DNA of 64,000 nt from positions 496,001 to 560,000 of the forward strand of contig NZ_FNRJ01000001.1 of the NCBI RefSeq assembly GCF_900107855.1, written 5' to 3'. Made by a program: the position numbers and the translations under genes. Source of the stretch: Marinobacterium iners DSM 11526 (GTDB lineage: Bacteria > Pseudomonadota > Gammaproteobacteria > Pseudomonadales > Balneatricaceae). A model generated the notes under the pieces. It saw only the letters and a program-made list of their open reading frames with translations. It ran no database searches and was not told where the DNA came from. Shown piece by piece: positions 1 through 8,619 of this stretch (position 1 is its first letter; the number at the start of each line of letters is the position of its first letter).

Positions 1-257
1 ACGAAGTCTCCATCCGGGACACCTTGGAGCTCATCCGAGAACTCATGGGTAGCGATGTACAGTTCATTACGGATGAACAACGTTTACGACCCGGCAAGTC
101 CGAAGTATTCAGACTCTGGGGCTGTAACAAGAAGCTGCATGGCCTGACAGGCTTTACACCTGCTTTTGACTTGCGTTCGGGCCTCACGGAAACCATCGAG
201 TGGTTCACCCGACCTAAAAACCTGCGTCAATATAAAGCCGGCATTTACAATGTCTGA
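1..257 (+). CDS. legB: NAD-dependent sugar-nucleotide 4,6-dehydratase, C-terminal end (LegB type)
   Basis: This is the 3' end of a gene that begins before the window; the open frame runs from base 3 with no start needed. The visible 84 residues end in the pattern R-P-x-K-S-E-V-x-R-L-W ... T-G-F-x-P ... L-x-x-G-L-x-x-T-I-E-W-F, the usual tail of short-chain dehydratases that act on UDP- or GDP-GlcNAc. The family makes the 4-keto-6-deoxy sugar that LegC would aminate, the first committed step of legionaminic acid synthesis. The last codons overlap the ATG of the next gene by 8 bases, so the two are translationally coupled. The Rossmann domain and catalytic Tyr-Lys lie outside the window. The legB identity rests mainly on the downstream legD-neuB-neuC-ptmE-neuA order. 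Confidence 0.75.
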   Translation, partial: EVSIRDTLELIRELMGSDVQFITDEQRLRPGKSEVFRLWGCNKKLHGLTGFTPAFDLRSGLTETIEWFTRPKNLRQYKAGIYNV

Positions 258-759
258 TACAGCCGCTCGGCAGCTTGTTGGAAGGGTTGACTTGATACAT
301 GGCACCCGTGATTGCCACATAACGCCGATGGCAGATACCGTTGAATCTTTGGGCAGGCTATACAAAGGCCGTCACGCCGACACCTTTGGCGCGTTGAGAA
401 CGCTCAGATTTATCGGTTCACAACTGGAGCAACTTGAAGCCCCTCTCGAAGCCAAGTGCGTGTCGGCTTCGGCATTTCAAATTGTACCATCCAGAACACA
501 CGTGGCATTGATAAACGAGCCAAAGGATTGTCGTTTAAATTACTGGCTGAACGCGATTTTTTGTGAAAATGAGGCCCACAGGAGTGCGTTGCTGAAAACA
601 ACAAGTCAACAAGGAGGTATGATGCGTCCAACCGGGACTCTGATGAACCACCCAAACATGCATCATGATTGCCGTCGCGGCGACCATAGCACCGCCGAGT
701 GGTTTGGGGCACGAGTCGTCAATTTGACAAGTAGTGTTGTGATCAAGTGGCCACCGTGA
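250..759 (+). pseudogene. legC: collapsed LegC-type PLP aminotransferase with two in-frame deletions
   Basis: The frame opens at ATG 250, overlaps legB by 8 bases and closes at TGA 757-759 overlapping the next gene. It reads without a stop for 169 codons, whereas LegC aminotransferases have roughly 380-390. Three blocks of the family can be recognised: an N-terminal start (residues 1-27), a short middle block with E-S-L-G-x-x-Y-K-G-R-H-A-x-T-F-G (about 31-50), and the C-terminal third from Q-L-E-Q-L-E to V-N-L-x-S-S (about 57-163). What normally lies between them is missing, including the PLP cofactor fold and the S-F-N-G-N-K block with the PLP-binding lysine. Both junctions keep the frame. 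As written it cannot be an aminotransferase. Either the gene is decaying or the assembly collapsed here. Block positions in the intact family are from memory. Confidence 0.75.
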
Positions 760-1391
760 ACAGGATAGGCATCTTTGGTACATCAGGTATGGCTCGCGAG
801 ACAGGTGACATCGCTTGGGCTCTCGGGCTTGAGCCAGTCTATGTGGCGCGGGATGAAAGCGAGCTGGGTGCCTGGAACTTCTCTGCTCAGATAATACTGG
901 AGCAGGACATAGGGCAGTACACCGAGATGCCATATGTCATTGGAATAGGTGAAGGCAGTATTCGTAAAGCCGTTGCCAGACGTTTTAGGGATCAGCTCAG
1001 GTTCACTAACCTGATTCATCCAAGTGCCACGTTTGGCACGGCACAACGGGAAGTACTTGAAAGCTGTATGGGCACAGTCGTTGCGGCGGGTGCACGTTTT
1101 ACCAGTGGCATATCCGTGGGTGATTTTTGCATATTCAATCAGAACACCACTATTGCGCACGACTGTGTGGTGGGGAGTTTTGTTCATGTAGCGCCAGGTG
1201 CAAATATATCAGGAAATGTATATTTACAGGATGGCTGCTGGATAGGTGCTGGTGCCGTAATTAATCAGGGCAATCTAACCAAGAAGCTTAAAGTTGGTGA
1301 CAACACAGTCGTTGGCTCTGGTGCAGTAGTGACCAACGATTGCGCCCCAAATGCCGTGTATGTGGGTGTGCCCGCAAAGAGGGTTAAATGA
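756..1391 (+). CDS. legD: sugar O/N-acetyltransferase, PglD/NeuD type (LegD)
   Basis: The protein is about 211 residues. The N-terminus (I-G-I-F-G-T-S-G-M-A-R-E) is the small Rossmann-like domain of PglD/NeuD proteins. From about residue 85 onward there are hexapeptide repeats forming a left-handed beta-helix, with the catalytic-type histidine in T-I-A-H-D-C. The family N-acetylates the 4-amino group of the UDP- or GDP-bound diamino sugar made by LegC, giving a diacetylated precursor. GTG at 756 forms a GTGA overlap with the stop of legC, which is why it is preferred; an in-frame GTG at 747 is also possible. The stop overlaps the ATG of neuB (ATGA). The gene looks intact, unlike legC. Confidence 0.85.
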   Translation: MNRIGIFGTSGMARETGDIAWALGLEPVYVARDESELGAWNFSAQIILEQDIGQYTEMPYVIGIGEGSIRKAVARRFRDQLRFTNLIHPSATFGTAQREVLESCMGTVVAAGARFTSGISVGDFCIFNQNTTIAHDCVVGSFVHVAPGANISGNVYLQDGCWIGAGAVINQGNLTKKLKVGDNTVVGSGAVVTNDCAPNAVYVGVPAKRVK

Positions 1392-2392
1392 AGACACTTA
1401 TTATCGCAGAAGCAGGCGTTAACCATAACGGTGACATGGGGCTAGCGAAAGAACTGGTTGCAGCTGCGGCAGACACCGGCGCTGATTTAGTAAAGTTCCA
1501 GACATTTATTGCCACTAATATTATCTCGCGCCATGCACCCAAGGCAGAGTATCAAAAGGGTGCAACCGACCCGCAAGAGTCACAGCAGGAGATGGTACGT
1601 AAATTAGAGCTGACACGAGACAACCACCTTGAGTTGATCGATGAGTGTAAGAAGCAGGGTATAGGCTTTTTCACCACCGCCTTTGATAAAAACAGCATAG
1701 ACCTTCTGGATGAGCTAGGTGGGTTAGATATTGTTAAAGTGCCTTCTGGCGAGTTAACCAATCTTCCTTATCTGCGTTACCTTACCCGGCATGGGCATCA
1801 GGTCTTGCTCTCGACGGGCATGGCTAACCTGGGGGAGATCGAAGCAGCAATAAACGTAGTAGAGCAAGCGGGTACCCCCAGGAACAAGATCACAGTTCTG
1901 CATTGCACCACTGAGTATCCGACACCCATGGAAGATGTAAACCTCCTTGCAATGGTCAATATTGGTAAGGCTTTTGGCGTAAGCGTGGGTTATTCGGATC
2001 ACACGCCTGGTATCGAAGTACCTATCGCAGCTGTTGCGCTGGGTGCGACAGTGATTGAAAAACACTTCACGCTGGATCGTAACCTTCCCGGACCGGATCA
2101 CCGAGCCAGTCTGGAGCCAGGTGAACTCACGGCCATGGTGCAGGGCATACGGAATATTGAAAAGGCACTGGGTGATGGCATCAAACGCCCCAGTCCGAGT
2201 GAATTGAAGAACAAACCGATCGCCCGCAAATCCATCGTTGCAGCCCGTCCAATCAAAGCCGGCGAAGCGTTCAGCGAAGAAAATCTCATGGCAAAACGTC
2301 CGGGAACAGGGGTTTCTCCCATGCATTGGGATGATGTTATTGGCCGTACTGCGAGCAGGGATTTCAACGAAGACGAGTTGATCGAGCTATGA
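1388..2392 (+). CDS. neuB: N-acetylneuraminate/N,N'-diacetyllegionaminate synthase
   Basis: The 334-residue protein condenses a 2-acetamido mannose-type sugar with phosphoenolpyruvate to make a nine-carbon nonulosonic acid. The N-terminal TIM barrel begins with I-I-A-E-A-G-V-N-H-N-G and contains the H-C-T-T-E-Y-P-T block and the E-K-H-F-T-L-D metal/substrate segment. Residues from about 275 onward form the SAF (antifreeze-like) domain (I-x-A-G-E-x-F-S-E-E-N-L). Length and domain order are normal. It is joined to legD and neuC by ATGA overlaps. Since the cluster has a NeuC-type hydrolysing epimerase and a PtmE-type transferase, the product is more likely legionaminic acid (LegI/NeuB2) than pseudaminic acid (PseI) or sialic acid; this is inference from context. 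Confidence 0.93.
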   Translation: MKTLIIAEAGVNHNGDMGLAKELVAAAADTGADLVKFQTFIATNIISRHAPKAEYQKGATDPQESQQEMVRKLELTRDNHLELIDECKKQGIGFFTTAFDKNSIDLLDELGGLDIVKVPSGELTNLPYLRYLTRHGHQVLLSTGMANLGEIEAAINVVEQAGTPRNKITVLHCTTEYPTPMEDVNLLAMVNIGKAFGVSVGYSDHTPGIEVPIAAVALGATVIEKHFTLDRNLPGPDHRASLEPGELTAMVQGIRNIEKALGDGIKRPSPSELKNKPIARKSIVAARPIKAGEAFSEENLMAKRPGTGVSPMHWDDVIGRTASRDFNEDELIEL

Positions 2393-3546
2393 GTCGCAAA
2401 ATCTGTGTTGTTACCGGCACCCGTGCTGAATTTGGTTTGCTACGCTGGCTGATGGAAGCTATCAACAATCATCCAGAATTAACACTTCAAGTTGTTGCAA
2501 CAGGGATGCATTTGTCACCGGAGTTTGGCTCCACCTACCGGGAAATCGAAGAAGCAGGCTTTAAAATCGATGCCAAGGTGGAAATGCTGCTTAGCTCAGA
2601 CACCAACACCGCCATCACCAAATCCATGGGACTCTGCCTGATCGGCTTTGCGGATGCTTATGAACGCCTGGCACCCGATATGCTAGTCGTATTGGGTGAC
2701 CGGTTTGAAATTTTTGCCGCCACTTCAGCTGCCATGATTGCCGGCATCCCCATTGCACACCTGCATGGTGGCGAGACTACGGAAGGCGCATTTGACGAAG
2801 CCATCCGCCATTCCATTACTAAAATGTCCCACCTTCACTTTGTAGCAGCTGATGAATATCGCAGGCGTGTTATTCAGTTAGGTGAACACCCGGACCGGGT
2901 ATTCAATGTGGGTGGAATGGGCATTGATGCCATCAAGCGTATCAAGCTGTTGAACCGGGAAGAACTGGAACGCTCACTTGATTTTTCTCTTGGCAAAAAA
3001 AACCTGTTGATCACCTTTCACCCGGTGACACTCGAAGGTGATGCCAGCTCTGTTATACAGATGCGGGAGCTACTGGCTGCATTAGCTGAACTGCAGGATA
3101 CTACCCTGATCTTCACCATGCCTAACGCCGATACCGGTGGTCGGGAACTGGGAACACTGGTACAGCAGTTTGTGGAAAAGAACCCACGCGCCAAGGTATT
3201 TACATCCCTCGGTCAGCTGCGATACCTCTCTTGCTTGGCCCAGGTCGATGGCGTTGTGGGCAATTCCTCCAGCGGCTTGGCGGAAGCTCCATCATTCAAT
3301 ATCGGTACCATCAACATTGGCGACCGCCAAGAGGGACGATTAAAGGCAAGTAGTGTAATTGATTGCCTACCGTCCAAACATGAAATTCTTGATGCCATAA
3401 GACATATGTATTCCCCCAGGTTCCAACAAATGCTGCAAACGGTTGAAAACCCTTACGGTCAAGGAAATGCGTGTGAATCTATTATTACGCACCTGACTAA
3501 CACCCCTCTTGAAAATATTCTCAAAAAAAGGTTTTACGATCTTTAA
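2389..3546 (+). CDS. neuC: UDP-N-acetylglucosamine 2-epimerase, hydrolysing (NeuC/LegG)
   Basis: At 385 residues this is a full-length GT-B fold epimerase. It starts with K-I-C-V-V-T-G-T-R-A-E-F-G-L-L, and carries the H-L-H-G-G-E-T-T-E-G-A-F-D-E-A-I-R-H active-site block and the V-G-N-S-S-S-G-L-A-E-A uridine-diphosphate binding block. The family removes UDP and inverts C2 to give the free sugar used by NeuB. Its presence, instead of a PseG hydrolase, argues for the legionaminic or sialic branch. The ATG overlaps the neuB stop. A 57-bp gap separates it from ptmE. Confidence 0.93.
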   Translation: MSRKICVVTGTRAEFGLLRWLMEAINNHPELTLQVVATGMHLSPEFGSTYREIEEAGFKIDAKVEMLLSSDTNTAITKSMGLCLIGFADAYERLAPDMLVVLGDRFEIFAATSAAMIAGIPIAHLHGGETTEGAFDEAIRHSITKMSHLHFVAADEYRRRVIQLGEHPDRVFNVGGMGIDAIKRIKLLNREELERSLDFSLGKKNLLITFHPVTLEGDASSVIQMRELLAALAELQDTTLIFTMPNADTGGRELGTLVQQFVEKNPRAKVFTSLGQLRYLSCLAQVDGVVGNSSSGLAEAPSFNIGTINIGDRQEGRLKASSVIDCLPSKHEILDAIRHMYSPRFQQMLQTVENPYGQGNACESIITHLTNTPLENILKKRFYDL

Positions 3547-3603
3547 TCGACCAAGGGGCAACAAAACTGTTGAACCACTGTGATCTCAATTTAAGGTAAG
3601 CCT

Positions 3604-4668
3604 ATGAAACGCTGGCAAGACACCCTTATCCAACCGAATGCAACGCTTCAGCAGGCAATTCAACAGATGGACAGCTCTGCTCAGGGCATTCTGCTCGTCA
3701 CTGACGCAGAACAACACTTATTGGGCACAGTAACAGATGGCGATGTTCGCCGCGCTCTGTTGAAGCATATGGGGCTTGAAACTGCGATCCATCAAGTCAT
3801 GAACGATCAACCGCGAAGTGCCAGTTCCGAATGGAGTCGCTCTCGATTGCTCGCGCTTATGGAACAGCAACACCTTTTACACCTCCCTATCGTTGGTCAC
3901 TCAGGCAGAGTCATTGGCCTTGAGACGTTGCAACGTCTTCTGGACAAGCGCCAGCTTGATAACCCGATTTTCCTGATGGCCGGAGGGTTCGGTACGCGAC
4001 TGCGTCCACTTACTCATAACTGCCCCAAGCCCATGCTAAAAGTAGGCGGCAAGCCTATTCTTGAGCTCATTTTGCAGAATTTTATAGATGCCGGCTTTTA
4101 CCGCTTTTTCATCTCTACACACTATATGCCGGATGTAATTCGCAACCACTTTGGTGATGGGCGCAACTGGGGCGTAAGCATTGAATACATTCATGAGGAA
4201 AGCCCGCTGGGAACTGCCGGAGCACTGGGCTTGCTGCCTCAGCAAGAAATCGACCGGCCTATGTTCTTGATGAATGGCGACCTGTTAACTCGGCTTGATT
4301 ATCGCAAGTTGCTTGATTTCCATGAGCAGAGCCAGGCTATCGCAACCATGTGCGTGCGCGAGTATGAACACCAGGTACCTTATGGCGTCATTGAGAGTAA
4401 TGGCAGCTGCATCACCTCTATCACCGAAAAACCAACCCAGCACTTTTTCATTAACGCTGGCATCTATTTGCTTTCACCCGAGCTTGTCAGAAGTGTAACG
4501 CCTGGTACCAGAATCGATATGCCCACCCTGTTACAGCAAGCAATCGACCAAAGCCAACATGTCAGTATGTTTCCCATTCATGAGTATTGGCTGGATATAG
4601 GTCGCATGGAAGACTTTCGTCGCGCACAAGATGAAGTGGCAGATGTATTAGCGGGTCTGATGACATGA
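3604..4668 (+). CDS. ptmE: CBS-domain nucleotidyltransferase (PtmE type)
   Basis: The 354-residue protein has a pair of CBS motifs in residues 1-115, including G-T-V-T-D-G-D-V-R-R-A, followed by a sugar-phosphate nucleotidyltransferase domain beginning M-A-G-G-F-G-T-R-L-R-P-L-T and continuing C-P-K-P-M-L. In Campylobacter the PtmE relative makes GDP-glucosamine for the GDP-linked legionaminic acid route. The same role would mean the pathway here starts from a GDP sugar rather than a UDP sugar, which is inference. A GGTAAG-type ribosome site lies just before ATG 3604. The stop overlaps neuA (ATGA). Confidence 0.85.
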   Translation: MKRWQDTLIQPNATLQQAIQQMDSSAQGILLVTDAEQHLLGTVTDGDVRRALLKHMGLETAIHQVMNDQPRSASSEWSRSRLLALMEQQHLLHLPIVGHSGRVIGLETLQRLLDKRQLDNPIFLMAGGFGTRLRPLTHNCPKPMLKVGGKPILELILQNFIDAGFYRFFISTHYMPDVIRNHFGDGRNWGVSIEYIHEESPLGTAGALGLLPQQEIDRPMFLMNGDLLTRLDYRKLLDFHEQSQAIATMCVREYEHQVPYGVIESNGSCITSITEKPTQHFFINAGIYLLSPELVRSVTPGTRIDMPTLLQQAIDQSQHVSMFPIHEYWLDIGRMEDFRRAQDEVADVLAGLMT

Positions 4669-5366
4669 CGCAACAGCTTGATATCGTAGCCATTATCCCG
4701 GCACGTGCCGGCAGTAAACGACTGCCAGGCAAAAACATGTTGCCACTGGCCGGTAAACCGTTGATTCAATGGTCACTGGATGCTGCGAAAGAGTCCGGAG
4801 TCGTTGATTTAACTCTGGTGACTTCCGATGATCCAGCCGTGCTGGAACTTGCCCGGCAGCAGGACGTTATGGCCATCAAGCGGCCCCTTGAGCTCGCAAG
4901 CGACACAGCAACCACTGTTGACGCGGTACTGAATGCTCTTCAGCAACTTGAATCGAAGGGCTACAGTGCCCAACGAGTAGTATTGCTGCAACCTACGTCA
5001 CCTCTCAGAACCGCCCAAAATATACAGTCAGCAGTACAACGCATGGAGGAAACAAGTGCCACAAGCATTGTTTCCGTTTGCGCAATGGATCACACACCTC
5101 TTTGGGCCAACACCTTGCCACACGATGGAAATATGGATCAGTTCCTGTCCACCGAACTGATTAACAAACGCAGTCAAGACTTGCCAACCTACTACCGCCT
5201 CAACGGCGCCGTTTACTTGATTAATAAACAGGCATTAATCGATCATCATAATTTTTTTGTTCCCCCTACCTATGCTCTTCTTATGGATAGAACCAACTCA
5301 GTTGATATCGATACGGCGGAAGACTTGGTATTCGCAGAGTTTCTTTCGCGACAACAAAGCAACTGA
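4665..5366 (+). CDS. neuA: CMP-nonulosonate (legionaminate) cytidylyltransferase
   Basis: The 233-residue protein opens with I-I-P-A-R-A-G-S-K-R-L-P-G-K-N, the CTP-binding signature of acylneuraminate cytidylyltransferases. It also shows L-L-Q-P-T-S-P-L-R and a D-I-D-T-A-E-D near the end that fits the metal-binding region. It activates the free nine-carbon sugar to the CMP form used by glycosyltransferases. It is last in the operon and lies directly before the flagellin genes, and a Maf-type transferase lies at 11.4-13.8 kb, so the likely end use is flagellin glycosylation (LegF/PtmB role). Confidence 0.92.
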   Translation: MTQQLDIVAIIPARAGSKRLPGKNMLPLAGKPLIQWSLDAAKESGVVDLTLVTSDDPAVLELARQQDVMAIKRPLELASDTATTVDAVLNALQQLESKGYSAQRVVLLQPTSPLRTAQNIQSAVQRMEETSATSIVSVCAMDHTPLWANTLPHDGNMDQFLSTELINKRSQDLPTYYRLNGAVYLINKQALIDHHNFFVPPTYALLMDRTNSVDIDTAEDLVFAEFLSRQQSN

Positions 5367-5409
5367 CATCGCAACAGGCTTGCAAATCAAAAAAATGTTG
5401 TTTTATGGC

Positions 5410-5436
5410 TAAAGAACCCTTGGGGGCGGCCGCTAA
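5410..5436 (+). promoter_or_regulatory. sigma-28 (FliA) promoter of flagellin gene 1
   Basis: TAAA at 5410-5413, 15 bases, then GCCGCTAA at 5429-5436 fits the FliA pattern TAAA-N15-GCCGATAA with one change in the -10 box. The start codon is at 5503, with AGGAG just upstream. A second lone GCCGCTAA at 5457-5464 has no matching -35 box. Confidence 0.8.
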
Positions 5437-5502
5437 CAGGTTCATGGAGGCATCATGCCGCTAACAATTTAAGCTCAAGTGATCGTCTAGAAGGAGACCT
5501 TC

Positions 5503-6354
5503 ATGGCCAGTGTAGTCAACACTAACATCATGTCCCTCAACGCGCAGAACAGCCTGTCGCGTACCAACAGCTCACTGCAAACTGCCATGGAACGTCTGTC
5601 TTCTGGCCTGCGTGTTAACAGCGCCAAGGACGATGCTGCGGGCCTGGCAATCTCCAACCGCATGACCTCACAGATCCGTGGTATGACCGTAGCACAGCGC
5701 AACGCCAACGACGGCATCTCCGTTGCTCAGGTTGCGGAAGGTTCCATGCAGACCATCACCGATACCTTGCAGCGTATGCGTGACCTCTCAGTGCAGGCAG
5801 CCAACTCCGGTGGTCTGAGTGACGGTGACAAGGACAAACTGAATACCGAGTTCGCTCAGTTAAAAGAAGAGATCGGTCGAATTATCGGTAATACTGATTT
5901 CAATGGTAAAAAAGTGCTTCAGGGCTCTTTGTCCGCCGGCGGTACGTTTCAGGTTGGCTACAGCACTGCGGCTGATAATCAGATCACTATTTCCGTTGCA
6001 AACCTGTCCGACGTTTCAGGTTTGGATACAATCATGGCTGCAGGCACTGCAATCAGCGCGGGTCAAAGTGCTTCTAATATTCACAGTGTTATCAACAATA
6101 TTGATATCGCAATACAGAAGATTGATACAGCCCGCTCTGACTTGGGTGCGATTCAGAACCGCTTTAGCGCCACCATCGACAACCTGTCAAACGCGATTGA
6201 GAACCAGAGTGCTGCGCGTTCACGTATCGTGGATGCCGACTTTGCGGTAGAGACTGCCAACCTGAGCCGCTCCCAGATTCTGCAGCAGGCCGGTACCTCA
6301 ATGTTGGCACAGGCCAACCAGGCACCTCAGTCCGTATTGAGCTTGCTGGGTTAA
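5503..6354 (+). CDS. fliC: flagellin, copy 1
   Basis: The 283-residue filament protein has the conserved N-terminal D0/D1 region (S-V-V-N-T-N-I-M-S-L-N-A-Q-N-S-L, then S-S-G-L-R-V-N-S-A-K-D-D-A-A-G) and a C-terminal D1/D0 region ending in S-V-L-S-L-L-G. Only residues of roughly 110-215 differ among the four copies; this copy is the most divergent there. The short central region means the D2/D3 domains are essentially absent. It has a strong AAGGAG ribosome site, its own sigma-28 promoter and its own terminator. Serine/threonine-rich positions in the central region would be candidate sites for nonulosonic acid attachment. Confidence 0.97.
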   Translation: MASVVNTNIMSLNAQNSLSRTNSSLQTAMERLSSGLRVNSAKDDAAGLAISNRMTSQIRGMTVAQRNANDGISVAQVAEGSMQTITDTLQRMRDLSVQAANSGGLSDGDKDKLNTEFAQLKEEIGRIIGNTDFNGKKVLQGSLSAGGTFQVGYSTAADNQITISVANLSDVSGLDTIMAAGTAISAGQSASNIHSVINNIDIAIQKIDTARSDLGAIQNRFSATIDNLSNAIENQSAARSRIVDADFAVETANLSRSQILQQAGTSMLAQANQAPQSVLSLLG

Positions 6355-6390
6355 TTCACTCGGATACCAAGCTTAAACACCTCAGCACTG

Positions 6391-6427
6391 ATACCCGCTC
6401 ACCCTTTCGGTTGGCGGGTATTTTTTT
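6391..6427 (+). terminator. rho-independent terminator of flagellin 1
   Basis: ATACCCGC and GCGGGTAT form an 8-bp stem with a further internal CC/GG pairing, followed directly by a run of seven T. The same element follows copies 2 and 3. Confidence 0.9.
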
Positions 6428-6457
6428 AGCTGTGTGCCGGGCGATAACGAAAATCTC

Positions 6458-6484
6458 TCAAGCTTTACTTTTTGCTGCCGCTAA
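6458..6484 (+). promoter_or_regulatory. sigma-28 promoter of flagellin 2
   Basis: TCAA at 6458-6461, 15 bases, GCCGCTAA at 6477-6484. It has the same spacing as the other flagellin promoters, but the -35 core is TCAAG as in Pseudomonas-type FliA sites. Confidence 0.8.
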
Positions 6485-6546
6485 CTTCTGTACAAGGCTA
6501 TCAGCCCACGATTTAAAGTACGAATGATCGTCTGAAGGAGACCGTC

Positions 6547-7392
6547 ATGGCCAGTGTAGTTAATACCAACATTATGTCACTCAACGCGCAGAACAGCCTG
6601 TCGCGTACCAACAGCTCACTGCAGACTGCCATGGAGCGCCTGTCTTCTGGTTTGCGTGTCAACAGCGCCAAGGACGATGCTGCGGGCTTGGCAATCTCCA
6701 ACCGCATGACCTCACAGATTCGCGGTATGACCGTGGCACAGCGCAACGCCAACGATGGCATCTCCGTTGCTCAGGTTGCGGAAGGCTCCATGCAAACCAT
6801 CACCGACACCCTGCAGCGCATGCGTGACCTGTCAGTACAGGCGGCTAACGATGGTGGGTTAAGCGATGGTGATAAAGCGAAGCTGAACACCGAGTTCCAG
6901 TCACTGAGGGAGGAAATTGGCCGTATTGTTGACAACACAGATTACAATGGTAAAAAAGTACTCAATGGTGATATCGATGCTGCAGTGTTTCAAGTGGGTT
7001 ACAGTACGGCATCAGACAATCAGATCAGTGTCACTATTGGTAGTCTCGCTACCGCATCCGGAGTTGCAAGCGCCCTAAACTCTGGCACTTATAAAATATC
7101 CGGCAGCACCTCTGCTGTTCTTGCAACTATTAATGCTATTGATGCGGCAATCGCTACCATTGATACCAAACGCTCTGAACTGGGTGCCATTCAAAACCGC
7201 TTCAGTGCCACTATCGACAACCTGTCAAACGCGATCGAGAACCAGAGTGCTGCGCGTTCACGCATTGTGGATGCTGACTTTGCGGTAGAGACTGCCAACC
7301 TGAGCCGTTCCCAGATTCTGCAGCAGGCCGGTACCTCAATGTTGGCACAGGCCAACCAGGCACCTCAGTCTGTATTGAGCTTGCTGGGTTAA
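6547..7392 (+). CDS. fliC: flagellin, copy 2
   Basis: The 281-residue flagellin has N- and C-terminal D0/D1 regions almost identical to the other copies and its own central segment (about residues 110-210). AAGGAG lies before the ATG. It has its own promoter at 6458-6484 and terminator at 7430-7465. Confidence 0.97.
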   Translation: MASVVNTNIMSLNAQNSLSRTNSSLQTAMERLSSGLRVNSAKDDAAGLAISNRMTSQIRGMTVAQRNANDGISVAQVAEGSMQTITDTLQRMRDLSVQAANDGGLSDGDKAKLNTEFQSLREEIGRIVDNTDYNGKKVLNGDIDAAVFQVGYSTASDNQISVTIGSLATASGVASALNSGTYKISGSTSAVLATINAIDAAIATIDTKRSELGAIQNRFSATIDNLSNAIENQSAARSRIVDADFAVETANLSRSQILQQAGTSMLAQANQAPQSVLSLLG

Positions 7393-7429
7393 TTCGCTCG
7401 GAATACCAAGCTTAAACACCTCAGCACAG

Positions 7430-7465
7430 ATACCCGCTCACCCTGTCGGTCGGCGGGTATTTTTT
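7430..7465 (+). terminator. rho-independent terminator of flagellin 2
   Basis: ATACCCGC / GCGGGTAT stem followed by six T, a copy of the terminator after flagellin 1. Confidence 0.9.
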
Positions 7466-7496
7466 AAGCTGTGTGCCAGGCAATAACGAAAATTTC

Positions 7497-7523
7497 TCAA
7501 GCTTTACTTTCTGCTGCCGCTAA
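7497..7523 (+). promoter_or_regulatory. sigma-28 promoter of flagellin 3
   Basis: TCAA at 7497-7500, 15 bases, GCCGCTAA at 7516-7523. Confidence 0.8.
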
Positions 7524-7585
7524 CTTGTATACAAGGCAATCAGCCTAGGATTTAAAGTACGAATGATCGTCTGAAGGAGACCGTC

Positions 7586-8425
7586 ATGGCTAGTGTAGTT
7601 AATACCAATATTATGTCACTCAACGCGCAGAACAGCCTGTCGCGTACCAACAGTTCACTGCAGACTGCCATGGAGCGCCTGTCTTCTGGTCTGCGTGTCA
7701 ACAGCGCCAAGGACGATGCTGCGGGCTTGGCAATTTCCAACCGCATGACCTCACAGATCCGTGGTATGACCGTAGCACAGCGCAACGCCAACGACGGCAT
7801 CTCCGTTGCTCAGGTTGCGGAAGGCTCCATGCAGACCATCACTGATACCCTGCAGCGCATGCGTGACCTGTCAGTACAGGCGGCTAACGATGGCGGTTTG
7901 AGTAACAGTGATAAAAACAAGCTTTCTACCGAGTTTAACTCACTCAAGGAAGAGATAGACCGTATTATCAAAAACACTGACTACAATGGCAAAAAAGTCC
8001 TCAATGGTGAGATCAGTGGTGCTGTTTTCCAGGTGGGCTACAGTACTGCAGCTGACAACCAGATCAGTGTTACCATTGGTTCAATAGCAAGTGCTGCCGG
8101 TGTAACAAGCGTTTTGGCGAATGCAATCAGCATTGGCTCCGGCGGTGACGCACTCGAAGCAATCAATGCCATCGATGCGGCCATTGCTACAATCGACACC
8201 AAACGTTCTGAACTGGGTGCTGTTCAGAACCGCTTTAGTGCCACCATCGACAACCTGTCAAACGCGATTGAGAACCAGAGTGCTGCGCGTTCACGCATCG
8301 TGGATGCCGACTTTGCGGTTGAAACTGCCAACCTGAGCCGTTCCCAGATTCTGCAGCAGGCCGGTACCTCAATGTTGGCGCAGGCCAACCAGGCTCCTCA
8401 GTCCGTATTGAGCCTGCTGGGTTAA
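7586..8425 (+). CDS. fliC: flagellin, copy 3
   Basis: The 279-residue flagellin has the same conserved ends and a distinct central segment. It is closest to copies 2 and 4 around residues 110-160 (N-T-D-Y-N-G-K-K-V-L-N-G). It has its own promoter and terminator. Confidence 0.97.
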   Translation: MASVVNTNIMSLNAQNSLSRTNSSLQTAMERLSSGLRVNSAKDDAAGLAISNRMTSQIRGMTVAQRNANDGISVAQVAEGSMQTITDTLQRMRDLSVQAANDGGLSNSDKNKLSTEFNSLKEEIDRIIKNTDYNGKKVLNGEISGAVFQVGYSTAADNQISVTIGSIASAAGVTSVLANAISIGSGGDALEAINAIDAAIATIDTKRSELGAVQNRFSATIDNLSNAIENQSAARSRIVDADFAVETANLSRSQILQQAGTSMLAQANQAPQSVLSLLG

Positions 8426-8462
8426 TTCGCTCGGGATACCAAGCTCAAACACCTCAGCACAG

Positions 8463-8499
8463 ATACCCGCCCACCCCTTCGGTTGGCGGGTATTTTTTT
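8463..8499 (+). terminator. rho-independent terminator of flagellin 3
   Basis: ATACCCGC / GCGGGTAT stem with internal CACCCC/GGTTG pairing and a seven-T run. Confidence 0.9.
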
Positions 8500-8530
8500 A
8501 GGTGTGTGCCAAGTGATGACGCAAAACCAC

Positions 8531-8557
8531 TCAAGCTTTACTTTTTGCTGCCGCTAA
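8531..8557 (+). promoter_or_regulatory. sigma-28 promoter of flagellin 4
   Basis: TCAA at 8531-8534, 15 bases, GCCGCTAA at 8550-8557. Confidence 0.8.
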
Positions 8558-8619
8558 CCTCTGTACAAGGCAATCAGCCCACGATTTAAAGTACGAATGA
8601 TCGTCTGAAGGAGACCGTC

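Noticed and set aside
166-249. 28-codon N-terminal extension of the legC remnant
   Set aside because: It lies inside the legB frame; similarity to the aminotransferase begins only at ATG 250.
5457-5464. second GCCGCTAA before flagellin 1
   Set aside because: No -35 box lies 15 bases upstream; it is probably a remnant of the duplicated promoter unit.
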